Shown here one piece after another: positions 50,278 to 57,837 of a DNA stretch of 64,000 nt; position 1 is the stretch's first letter, and each line of letters begins with the position of its first letter. The stretch is taken from NCBI RefSeq assembly GCF_030486405.1, contig NZ_CP129613.1, positions 3,038,001 to 3,102,000 of the forward strand. Reading direction: 5' to 3'. Source of the DNA: Mycolicibacterium sp. HK-90. Its GTDB lineage: Bacteria > Actinomycetota > Actinomycetes > Mycobacteriales > Mycobacteriaceae. The notes below the pieces were generated by a model. The model made no database searches, had not been told where the DNA came from, and was given only the letters and a program-made list of their open reading frames with translations. A program made the translations under genes and the position numbers.

Positions 50278-50731
50278 TCGGGGAGTTCTCGGCGACCAGT
50301 TCGACACGGACGATGGCGCTGTCGGGCCACACCTCGCGGGTACGGGCACGTCGCAGCTTCTCGCGCAGGGGTAGATCGCGGTGCACGTTGGTGACGCCGG
50401 GGATCTTCAGCAGCGGCACGATGTTCCACTGCCAGCCATAGCGTCGGTGCAGCGCCCGGTTCGCCCGTTCGGCCTGGTCGCCGGACAGGATCACGGCCCG
50501 GCCGTGCAGCGGAACGGGGTGCGTGACGCGCCCCCGGTAGTCGCAGGCGACGAGTTCGACGTCTGGATTTGCGCTCAGCCGTTTGGTTTTGGGGCCCCGC
50601 TTCGTCCGGAACACGATGCTCTGGTCGTCATCGACGGCGAACCAGATCGGGGTGTCGACGGGCGATCCGTCGCGACGGAAGCTGCGGAGTACCGCGTAAC
50701 GGGTTCGGTTCAACGTGTCGGTGGATGGCAT
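50240..50731 (-). CDS. PPOX-class F420/FMN-type oxidoreductase with IS-replaced C-terminus
   Basis: A 163-residue split-barrel protein: YAVLRSFRRDGSPVDTPIWF, FRTKRGPKTKRLSANPDVEL and VPLHGRAVILSGDQA fit the pyridoxamine-phosphate-oxidase-like/F420 family (TIGR03666-like). The substrate is unknown. The last ten residues and stop (50240-50272) come from the IS481 right end. Joining the flanks across the element gives a native tail of nine residues (PGSRDRATP) and a stop inside the dnaE1 3' end (49128-49130). The core is intact, so the enzyme may still work. ATG start at 50731. Confidence 0.8.
   Translation of the reverse strand: MPSTDTLNRTRYAVLRSFRRDGSPVDTPIWFAVDDDQSIVFRTKRGPKTKRLSANPDVELVACDYRGRVTHPVPLHGRAVILSGDQAERANRALHRRYGWQWNIVPLLKIPGVTNVHRDLPLREKLRRARTREVWPDSAIVRVELVAENSPTSCDVQGGWSVG
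50273..50278 (+). repeat. Right copy of the IS481 target duplication GCTAGT
   Basis: Identical to 49158-49163. It supplies the transposase stop codon on the plus strand. Confidence 0.85.
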
Positions 50732-50745
50732 GCCATGAGTCAACA

Positions 50746-50765
50746 ACTTAGAGTTGACTCTAAGT
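50746..50765. promoter_or_regulatory. MerR-type operator with symmetric divergent -10 boxes
   Basis: ACTTAGAG and CTCTAAGT form perfect eight-base arms around TTGA. The arms contain TAGAGT on the plus strand (50749-50754) and again on the minus strand (50757-50762), each matching TANNNT and facing the merR and PPOX-like genes respectively. A second nested pair, GAGTCAAC (50737-50744) and GTTGACTC (50753-50760), overlaps it. Confidence 0.65.
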
Positions 50766-50789
50766 CAAGCATTCGGTGAGGAGTTCACG

Positions 50790-51179
50790 ATGAGCGAACG
50801 GCTGACCATCGGCGAGGTGGCCCGTCGCACCGGCGTGGCCCAGACCGCGTTGCGCTATTACGAACAGCTGGGTCTGCTCCCTGCTCCAGAGCGCGTAGGG
50901 GGACAGCGCCGGTATCAGGAGTCGGTGCTCGTGCGGCTCGAGGTGATCCGGCTCTGCAAGAGCGCAGGATTCGCGCTCGACGACATCGCGGTGCTGATGG
51001 ACGACGACACCCCGGGCCGGCCGGCGGCGCGTGCCCTCGCGCACGCCAAGTTGTCCGAGATCGATGAGCAGATGAGCGCTTTGGCGCGGGCCCGGGCGAT
51101 CATCGAATGGGGCATGCAATGCACGTGCCCGTCCATCGACGCGTGTACCTGCGGTATTCACAACGCAATTCCGGTGTGA
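50790..51179 (+). CDS. MerR-family regulator with C-terminal cysteine cluster
   Basis: 129 residues. The MerR winged-helix DNA-binding domain (LTIGEVARRTGVAQTALRYYEQ) is followed by a dimerisation helix and a short C-terminal tail with four Cys in CTCPSIDACTC. The cysteine spacing suggests sensing of metal, a redox signal or an electrophile, but it is not the exact SoxR or CueR motif. GGTGAGGAG precedes the ATG at 50790. It is divergent from the PPOX-like gene across a perfect palindrome, so control of both is likely. Confidence 0.88.
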   Translation: MSERLTIGEVARRTGVAQTALRYYEQLGLLPAPERVGGQRRYQESVLVRLEVIRLCKSAGFALDDIAVLMDDDTPGRPAARALAHAKLSEIDEQMSALARARAIIEWGMQCTCPSIDACTCGIHNAIPV

Positions 51180-51228
51180 GTCAGGTTTCGCGGCAGCGGC
51201 TACCACGGCTGGTGCGGTGGGAGGGGCC

Positions 51229-51234
51229 TACGCT
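51229..51234 (+). promoter_or_regulatory. Leaderless -10 element of the SRPBCC gene
   Basis: TACGCT ends six bases before the ATG at 51241, the leaderless arrangement. Confidence 0.45.
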
Positions 51235-51240
51235 GGAAAC

Positions 51241-51645
51241 ATGCGCAGCAGGCATGTGAGCGTCTGGATCGATGTCGCGCCCGACGCGGTATACGCCTAC
51301 GCCGCCGATCCACACCAGATGGCCAGCTGGGCCGCCGGTCTGGCCAGGGGCGGGTTGCGGCTCACCTCGCGCGGATGGTCGGCGGATTCCCCGATGGGCG
51401 AGGTCACCGTCGAATTCACCGGGCCGAACACGCTCGGTGTCCTGGACCACGTGGTGCGACTGCCCTCGGGTGAGGCCGTCTACAACCCGATGCGGGTGGT
51501 CCCGGCGGGGGTGGACGCGACGTCCTGCGAAGTCGTTTTCACCGTCCGGCAGCGACCTGGGATGACGGATGCACAGTTCGAGGCGGATGTGGCCGCTGTC
51601 GCGGCCGATCTGGAGACGCTACGCGGACTGCTCGAAAACTACTGA
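51241..51645 (+). CDS. SRPBCC (START-like) domain protein
   Basis: A 134-residue protein starting MRSRHVSVWIDVAPDAVYAY, with a helix-grip fold pattern. The Trp-containing WAAGLARGG and the C-terminal long helix (DAQFEADVAAVAADLETLR) fit the polyketide-cyclase/SRPBCC superfamily, whose members bind small hydrophobic ligands. The ligand is unknown. It overlaps the convergent small membrane-protein gene by seven bases. Confidence 0.78.
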   Translation: MRSRHVSVWIDVAPDAVYAYAADPHQMASWAAGLARGGLRLTSRGWSADSPMGEVTVEFTGPNTLGVLDHVVRLPSGEAVYNPMRVVPAGVDATSCEVVFTVRQRPGMTDAQFEADVAAVAADLETLRGLLENY

Positions 51646-51863
51646 CCGGCCGACGTGACGCTGCCCAGAGCGAGCCAGGTCACCACGGTGGCCGCGGCGG
51701 CCGAGAGCACGGCCGGTGCCGCACTCATCGTCGCGACGCCGACGACCACCAGCACCAGCGCGCCGATCGCCAGGGCGATCAGCTTGTAGGTCGGCCAGGG
51801 CACCCCGGCGATGTCAACCTGATGATCGGCCCGGGCGCTACGAAGGTTCCCGGCGGTGGTCAT
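51639..51863 (-). CDS. Small two-helix membrane protein
   Basis: A 74-residue protein with two hydrophobic helices (about residues 27-46 and 49-68) and a hydrophilic N-terminus. No motif is recognised. Codon use fits its neighbours, and it starts with ATG. It overlaps the SRPBCC gene 3' end. Confidence 0.6.
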   Translation of the reverse strand: MTTAGNLRSARADHQVDIAGVPWPTYKLIALAIGALVLVVVGVATMSAAPAVLSAAAATVVTWLALGSVTSAGQ

Positions 51864-51943
51864 GCATTGACGATAGCTCGCAACAAAGATTTCGGCCAGC
51901 CGAAACCTTGGATCAGGTTCGTCACTTTAACGGTCCAGATGGC

Positions 51944-52375
51944 TCAACAGCGGGCTTCCATCCGGTACCGGACCTCGGCCGCCTTGGTCGGGCGGTCGGC
52001 GAACGAGCCGTGCGCCGTGCCACTCATATGGAATGTGGTGCCGTCGATACTCGCCTGGGTGTCCGTCGCCTCTTCAGACGAACTGCCGGTGAATCCGGCC
52101 AGGTCCTGGATCCGCATCACCTCGGGTGTCACCGTGCCGCCGGTCTGCACAATCGCGGTGAAGCCGGGTGCCGGTGGCAGCGTCTCGATGGTCCAGAACC
52201 AGCCTTGTTGGCTGCACTGCACCGAGTACGTCGTGGGCATTTCCTGGTCGTTGATCACCACCCGGGCGGTAAAGGCGTCGGCCGCGGTCCCGGTGTCCGT
52301 GGCACATCCGGAGACGACCACTCCCATCGCGATGGTCGCCGCGACCGCCTGCATGTGCTGCCGGATGTGCCGCAT
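51944..52375 (-). CDS. LpqH/19-kDa-like lipoprotein
   Basis: A 143-residue lipoprotein with a signal peptide, lipobox VVSGC at about Cys23, and a mature part rich in Thr/Ser. The layout follows the mycobacterial 19-kDa antigen family: YSVQCSQQGWFWTIET, then GFTAIV, then TFHMSGTAHG, and a final Cys two residues after Glu. The two Cys probably form a disulfide. LpqH-type lipoproteins are surface-exposed TLR2 ligands with a suspected role in envelope maintenance. An internal ATG eight codons in is an alternative start. Confidence 0.75.
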   Translation of the reverse strand: MRHIRQHMQAVAATIAMGVVVSGCATDTGTAADAFTARVVINDQEMPTTYSVQCSQQGWFWTIETLPPAPGFTAIVQTGGTVTPEVMRIQDLAGFTGSSSEEATDTQASIDGTTFHMSGTAHGSFADRPTKAAEVRYRMEARC

Positions 52376-52513
52376 AGGGTTGTTTTCCCGGTTCCGGGCC
52401 GGCGCAACCCTGTGGGGCCGAATTCGGCGGTTCGGGCGTCCGTATCAGGCTGCCCGCCGGCCTTGGGTTCACCCCGATGCGGTGAAACCGCTGGCCAGTG
52501 GCACCATTGAACG

Positions 52514-53806
52514 GTGACTGCCGATTTGAGCAAAGGCTCCCGAGTGCCCCCGCTGGCTGCGCCGCTGTCCGCGGCCGATATCGACGACGCCGCCAAGCGA
52601 ATTTCCGGGGTGGTCACGCGTAGCCCGCTGCAGTTCAGCGAGCGGCTGTCGGAGGCGACCGGTGCCAACGTCTACCTCAAACGCGAGGACCTGCAGGCGG
52701 TGCGTTCCTACAAGGTGCGAGGGGCGTTCAACCTGATGGCGCAGCTGTCTCCCGAGGAGCTCGCTGCGGGCGTGGTGTGTTCCTCGGCGGGCAACCACGC
52801 CCAGGGCTTCGCCATGGCCTGCCGGTCGATGCGCACCCACGGGCGCGTGTACGTCCCGGCCAAGACGCCCAAACAGAAGCGGGACCGGATTCGCTATCAC
52901 GGCCGTGAGTTCATCGACCTCATCGCCATCGGAAAGACCTACGACCTCGCTGCCGCCGCGGCGCTGGAGGACGTGGCGCGCACCGGGGCCACCCTCGTGC
53001 CCCCATATGACGACGTGCGCACGATGGCCGGACAGGGCACCATCGCCGCCGAGGTACTCGACCAGCTCGACGACGAGCCGGACCTGGTGATCGTGCCGGT
53101 CGGTGGCGGTGGCTGTATCGCAGGTATCACCACGTATCTCGCCGAGCGGGCGTCCGGCACGTCCGTGCTCGGCGTCGAGCCGGCGGGTGCGGCGTCGATG
53201 ATCGCCGCGCTGGCCGCGGGGGAGCCGGTGACTCTTGAGCATGTCGACCAGTTCGTCGACGGCGCCGCGGTGGCGCGCGCGGGAGCGTTGCCCTACGCCG
53301 CGCTGGCCGCCGCCGGTGACATGGTCACCCTCACCACCGTCGACGAGGGCGCGGTCTGCACCGCGATGCTCGACCTGTATCAGAACGACGGCATCATCGC
53401 CGAACCCGCCGGTGCGCTGTCGGTGGCCGCGCTGCTGGAGGCCGACATCGAGCCCGGCACCACCGTGGTGTGCTTGATCTCCGGTGGCAACAACGACGTG
53501 TCGCGCTACAACGAGGTCGTCGAGCGCTCACTGGTGCACCTGGGGCTCAAGCACTACTTCCTGGTCGACTTCCCGCAGGAACCGGGGGCACTGCGCCGAT
53601 TCCTCGACGAGGTTCTCGGACCCGGTGACGACATCACCTTGTTCGAGTACGTGAAGCGCAACAACCGCGAGACCGGTGAGGCGTTGTGCGGTGTCGAGCT
53701 GAGTGCGGCGACGGATCTGGAAGGGCTGCTGGCGCGCATGGCGGATTCCGATATCCACGTCGAGTTACTCGAGCCGGGGTCGCCGACATACCGGTATCTG
53801 ACCTGA
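52514..53806 (+). CDS. ilvA: Threonine ammonia-lyase (threonine dehydratase)
   Basis: A 430-residue PLP enzyme. The Schiff-base lysine is Lys67 in RSYKVRGAFN, with SSAGNHAQGFA and the phosphate-binding VPVGGGGCIAGI. A single C-terminal ACT-like regulatory domain (about 340-430, HYFLVDFPQEPGALRRFL) fits isoleucine feedback control. It converts threonine to 2-oxobutanoate in isoleucine synthesis. GTG start. The convergent protease gene ends 10 bases after its stop. Confidence 0.95.
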   Translation: MTADLSKGSRVPPLAAPLSAADIDDAAKRISGVVTRSPLQFSERLSEATGANVYLKREDLQAVRSYKVRGAFNLMAQLSPEELAAGVVCSSAGNHAQGFAMACRSMRTHGRVYVPAKTPKQKRDRIRYHGREFIDLIAIGKTYDLAAAAALEDVARTGATLVPPYDDVRTMAGQGTIAAEVLDQLDDEPDLVIVPVGGGGCIAGITTYLAERASGTSVLGVEPAGAASMIAALAAGEPVTLEHVDQFVDGAAVARAGALPYAALAAAGDMVTLTTVDEGAVCTAMLDLYQNDGIIAEPAGALSVAALLEADIEPGTTVVCLISGGNNDVSRYNEVVERSLVHLGLKHYFLVDFPQEPGALRRFLDEVLGPGDDITLFEYVKRNNRETGEALCGVELSAATDLEGLLARMADSDIHVELLEPGSPTYRYLT

Positions 53807-53816
53807 GCCGCGCCTT

Positions 53817-55481
53817 TCAGGCGCCGATCCCGGCGGCCCCGAACCCGGCGCTGATCGCGGCGACCTTTTCGTCCCGCGCGGATTCGGAGTCCCCGCGGAA
53901 CAGGGATTTGGCCACCAGTTCGACCGCCCGACGGCTGTCGCTGAATCCTGAGGTTCGCGAAAGGTGAAGTGTCAACGCAAGATAGAACAGCGTTGCGGCG
54001 TCCTCGGGCGTGAACAGGTGCCCGTTGCCGTTTTTCGCCGTGATGATGTTGAACGCCGCCTTGTTGTGGATACCGCTGTTGGTGTGCACTCCACCGTTGT
54101 CGCGGGTGGTGACCACGTAGTCACGCATGTGGGCGGGTTGGCCACGGCGGCCGGGATCGCTCAGATCGCGAAGGGGGATTCCGGTTCCGTCGAGGTCTTC
54201 ACCCATCTCCCAGTTCCAGTTGTCGATGTCGGACTCGTGGGCGTTGGCGATGATCGTCCCGAGGATGTCGGAATATGACTCGTTGAGGGCACCGGATTCG
54301 TTCTTGTACTCCAGCCGCGCCGTGTTGTCCGTCAGGCCGTGTGTCATCTCATGAGCTACAACGTCTTTGGCCACCGCGTAGGACCGGAGCTCGCCGTCGA
54401 CGCTACGCTGGCCATACACCATCTGGCTGCCGATCCAGGCGGCGTTGCGCCACTGCTGGGGCGTCGGGTCCTGGATCGAGGTGCAGTTGATGGATGAGAT
54501 GAACCGGCCGCCCTGGTTGTCGAGGCCGTTGCGCTGCAACGTGTTGAGCAGATAGTCGGCCACTTCCTGGGCATTGGCATGTGCGCTGATCGCCGCCGGG
54601 CTCCAGGGCGCCGGCGGGTTGCTGATCGGCGCGCTACCCGGGAGCGAACGGAACTGCGGTTCGATCTTGCGGAATCCGAAGTCGTACGTCTCGATGCGCC
54701 GGGTGGGGTCCACCAGGCGCGTGTTGTCGAACTCGTCGCGCTGGGCCCGGATGCGCCGGGTCTGCCCGAGTGCGTCTGTGGAGTCCATCTCTTCCAGAGT
54801 CCACGAAACAGTCTGGGTGCGAGGAAGTTTGGTGACGAGCTCGCCGGAGTGGGCGTCGACGACGTAGTCGAACAATTCCGGCAGAGTCTGGGGGTGGCCG
54901 TCCGAGGTGCGCTCGCGGCGCCGCTGCACGTTCTTGGCGATGTAGACCAGGCGCCACACGCCGGGATTTGAGCTGTTGTCGTAGTAGAAGTACAGCCGGG
55001 GCGGCTCGGGCAATGGCAAGGCGTCCTTACCGGCATCCTCGACGATCACGGATTGCGCCTGCGCCGGCGACACGGTCGCGACGGCATCGACGTCGGTGGG
55101 ATTGCCGATGGCCGAACTCACGGCCAACATGTTGTTGTCGTCGTCCAGTTCGATCGTGACCAGCGATCCGTAGATGGGAATGCGCTGCCGGTACTGCGCG
55201 AACTTGACCACGGTGGAGTCGGTGAGCGGGATGGATTCGGTGCCGAGGGCACGATATTCGGTGCCCTGTCCGGCGCTGCTGTCGGTGATGGACGGCACCT
55301 CGGGACTGGCGATCATCTGGTTCAGGTAGCGGCGCGCGGCGGATTCCGGGTCGAGCGTCGCCACATCGAGAGCCGGGGTGGCGCCGGACCTGACCGTTTC
55401 GTCGTTGATCGCCTGCACCGCGGGACCCTGGTATCGGTCCGCACTGTGCAACGCAAAGCTCTCCAACCCGTTGTCGTTCAT
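53817..55481 (-). CDS. Thermolysin-family (M4) metalloprotease with propeptide, no signal peptide
   Basis: A 554-residue protein. The N-terminal part includes an FTP-type propeptide (VVKFAQYRQRIPIYGSLVTI). The catalytic domain has zinc ligands His377 and His381 in HEMTH, the third ligand Glu401 in GALNESYSD, and the active-site His466 in NGGVHTNSG. All expected residues are present, so it should be active after propeptide removal. The only start (ATG, after a GAGAG site) gives a hydrophilic N-terminus without a signal peptide, odd for a family that is normally secreted. It is divergent from the LysM-tyrosinase gene across 304 bases. Confidence 0.88.
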   Translation of the reverse strand: MNDNGLESFALHSADRYQGPAVQAINDETVRSGATPALDVATLDPESAARRYLNQMIASPEVPSITDSSAGQGTEYRALGTESIPLTDSTVVKFAQYRQRIPIYGSLVTIELDDDNNMLAVSSAIGNPTDVDAVATVSPAQAQSVIVEDAGKDALPLPEPPRLYFYYDNSSNPGVWRLVYIAKNVQRRRERTSDGHPQTLPELFDYVVDAHSGELVTKLPRTQTVSWTLEEMDSTDALGQTRRIRAQRDEFDNTRLVDPTRRIETYDFGFRKIEPQFRSLPGSAPISNPPAPWSPAAISAHANAQEVADYLLNTLQRNGLDNQGGRFISSINCTSIQDPTPQQWRNAAWIGSQMVYGQRSVDGELRSYAVAKDVVAHEMTHGLTDNTARLEYKNESGALNESYSDILGTIIANAHESDIDNWNWEMGEDLDGTGIPLRDLSDPGRRGQPAHMRDYVVTTRDNGGVHTNSGIHNKAAFNIITAKNGNGHLFTPEDAATLFYLALTLHLSRTSGFSDSRRAVELVAKSLFRGDSESARDEKVAAISAGFGAAGIGA

Positions 55482-55785
55482 CGTCTCTCACGCTTTCTGC
55501 TCCGACGGGATCGGCTGCCGCGGGTAGGACCGGCCGGTGTCGGCACCGTGGCATGGGCTGATCATGCGTCGGCGTGCAGGCGAATTCGTGCGTAGTCGCC
55601 TACTCGAAAATCCGGCGGATTCCGGACTGTGCGGCAAGGCCACGGCGGACGAGGCGACCACTCGCCGATGTCCAGGTCCCGAATACAGGTAGTGGTGTAC
55701 GCGCGCATCCAACCGGCCGGATACCTACCGTCGATTCCGTGGGATACCGCCCCCGCGAGGTTTGTCGCAGTCGAGGGAGTCAGTC
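55482..55785. promoter_or_regulatory. Divergent promoter region between the M4 protease and the LysM-tyrosinase
   Basis: No gene is seen in these 304 bases. AATCCG-G-CGGATT at 55609-55621 is a perfect six-base-arm palindrome near the middle and could be an operator. TACCGT at 55726-55731 is a possible -10 for the tyrosinase. GAGGGAG at 55774-55780 is its ribosome binding site. No regulator gene is adjacent. Confidence 0.4.
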
Positions 55786-56430
55786 ATGGCCAGATACGTC
55801 GTCCATTCCGGGGATACCCTCGGCGCGATCGCGACTCGGTTCCGGGTGAGCCTGGCCGGTCTTGTCGCGGTGAACCCGCAGCTCGTCGACCCGAATCGGA
55901 TTTTTCCGGGTCAGGTGATCACGGTGCCCGGGAGCTCTCCGGCCCCGGGGCCCGATTACGTCGTGCGCCCGGGGGACACCCTCGGCGCGATCGCCGGTCG
56001 ATTTGCGGTGAGCGTGCCCGGCCTTGTCCTGGCGAACCAACAGATTTCCGATCCGAATCGGATCTTCGCGGGGCAGATCATCACGGTGCCGGGAAATTCT
56101 CCGGCGCCCGGACCCGGGTATGTCGTGCAGCCCGGTGACACCCTTGCCGCCGTTGCCACCCGATTCGGTGTGAACCTGGGCGCGGTCAAGTCGGCGAATC
56201 CGCAGATCTCCGACCCGAACCGGATCTTCGCGGGGCAGATCGTCACCGTCCCGGGTAGCGCTCCGGCGCCCGGACCCGAATATGTCGTCCAGCCCGGCGA
56301 CACGCTCACCGCCATCGCCGCCAGATTCGGACTCAGCCTGGCTGATCTCACGGACGCCAACCCACAGATCATCGATGTGAACCGGATCTTCGCGGGGCAG
56401 ATCATCACGGTCGCGTCGTCCGCCGCCTTT
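55786..56430 (+). repeat. Four tandem LysM-coding repeats of about 162 bp
   Basis: Units start at about 55786, 55954, 56116 and 56278; units 2 and 3 are exactly 162 bases (54 codons). The strongest identity is around GCGGGGCAGATCATCACGGT, the end of each LysM. In-frame copies point to recent internal duplication. Confidence 0.85.
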
Positions 56431-57837
56431 GTCCGGCACAACATCTGGACACTGGATCAGATCGACCACTGGCACCCGACGATCTATGCCTACGCCAAGG
56501 GGGTGCAGGTACTGATCGACCGGGCCGCCGCGGATCAGCTCGACCCGATCGGGTGGCAGTACCAGTCGGACATCCACGGCACCACGATCGGCCCCGACCA
56601 GTTCCGCAACCAGTGCCAGCATTTCTGTTGGTTCTTCCTGCCCTGGCACCGGATGTATCTGCAATGGTTCGAACGGATCATCAGGTCGGCCATCGCAGAC
56701 CTCGACGATGTCGATGACCAGACGAAGTCGACATGGGCATTGCCGTATTGGGATTACAGCAGCGACGCGGCCGCCCGCAGACGGCTGCCGCAGGCGTTCC
56801 TGGACGTGACGTTGCCGGACGGTGTGACGCCGAACCCGCTGTGGGTGCCCGGGCGCAATCTCAACGACGGTTCGTCGCTGCCCGTGGCCGACGTCGATCT
56901 GGTGAGCGCACTCGCGCCCATGGACTTCGCCGGAATCGGCGGGTTTGCCGGTGGGCGTACCGGATTCAGTCACGCCGGTGAGGACCCGGGCTCGGCCATG
57001 GGGCCGCTCGAAGGCACTCCGCACGGCGCGGTACATGTCGGTGTCGGTGGGCTGATGGGATCGTTCAACACCGCGGCCCTCGATCCGATCTTCTGGTTGC
57101 ACCATTGCAACATCGACCGGATCTGGGAGATCTGGCGGACGATGCCGGACCGGTCGAACACCACGGAGGCCGCGTGGCTGACCGGTGTCACGTTCCACTT
57201 CCATGACGAGAACCGGACACCACTGGCCGAGACGGTGCAGGAGGTACTGGAAACCGCGACCCAGCTGGGCTACAGCTATGAGGACATCGCCGCCCCGTTC
57301 GCCCTGGAGGCTCTCATGCCCACCGCACCCGCACCGGAGAATCCGCCAGAACTCGTCGGGGCGTCGGACGACGCCATCGCACTCGCCGGGGAGGCCACGA
57401 ATGTCGCCTTCGCCATCGCACCTCCGGTGGGACCGCTGGCGCAGGAAGCGGTGCCGGCGTCCCGGGCCTTTCTCCGCATCGAGGATGTGACGTCGCCGGC
57501 GCCGGTCGGCGTGACCTACAAGGTGTACCTGAACGTGTCCGACGCCGAACCCGTCATCGACGACGACCATTTCGTCGGTGTCGCGGCGTTTTTCGGGATA
57601 GAGGAAACGAGCAACCCCGACAACGAGCACGGCGGTATGCGGCTCGCGTTCGACATCACCGGTCTCTACCAACGTTTCAGTGCCGAAGGCCGTTGGGGTG
57701 ACCAGGTCAATGTGACCTTCGTACCGCAGTACGTCGAGCCGGCCGACGATCCGATCCGACGGCCGGGTGCCCAGGCCTCGGCCCCGCAGGAGCCGGGCAA
57801 CGCACGGGTGGGGCGCGTCAGCGTTTTCCTGCAATGA
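55786..57837 (+). CDS. Tyrosinase/polyphenol oxidase with four N-terminal LysM repeats
   Basis: A 683-residue protein. Four LysM repeats (about residues 3-56, 57-110, 111-164, 165-210) are joined by SPAPGP-type linkers. The copper domain follows: CuA His264, His279, His288 (HGTT, QHFCWFFLPWHR) and CuB His413, His417, His440 (PHGAVHVG, FWLHHCNIDRIW). A C-terminal beta domain (about 570-670, YKVYLNVSD) resembles the shielding domain of plant-type polyphenol oxidases. It should oxidise phenols or catechols to quinones. LysM predicts glycan (peptidoglycan) binding, yet no signal peptide is visible from the ATG. Translationally coupled to the DUF2182 gene. Confidence 0.9.
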   Translation: MARYVVHSGDTLGAIATRFRVSLAGLVAVNPQLVDPNRIFPGQVITVPGSSPAPGPDYVVRPGDTLGAIAGRFAVSVPGLVLANQQISDPNRIFAGQIITVPGNSPAPGPGYVVQPGDTLAAVATRFGVNLGAVKSANPQISDPNRIFAGQIVTVPGSAPAPGPEYVVQPGDTLTAIAARFGLSLADLTDANPQIIDVNRIFAGQIITVASSAAFVRHNIWTLDQIDHWHPTIYAYAKGVQVLIDRAAADQLDPIGWQYQSDIHGTTIGPDQFRNQCQHFCWFFLPWHRMYLQWFERIIRSAIADLDDVDDQTKSTWALPYWDYSSDAAARRRLPQAFLDVTLPDGVTPNPLWVPGRNLNDGSSLPVADVDLVSALAPMDFAGIGGFAGGRTGFSHAGEDPGSAMGPLEGTPHGAVHVGVGGLMGSFNTAALDPIFWLHHCNIDRIWEIWRTMPDRSNTTEAAWLTGVTFHFHDENRTPLAETVQEVLETATQLGYSYEDIAAPFALEALMPTAPAPENPPELVGASDDAIALAGEATNVAFAIAPPVGPLAQEAVPASRAFLRIEDVTSPAPVGVTYKVYLNVSDAEPVIDDDHFVGVAAFFGIEETSNPDNEHGGMRLAFDITGLYQRFSAEGRWGDQVNVTFVPQYVEPADDPIRRPGAQASAPQEPGNARVGRVSVFLQ

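Noticed and set aside
55786..56430. Tandem repeats as a possible CRISPR array or satellite
   Set aside because: Units are 162 bp, in frame, and encode LysM domains with no unique spacers.
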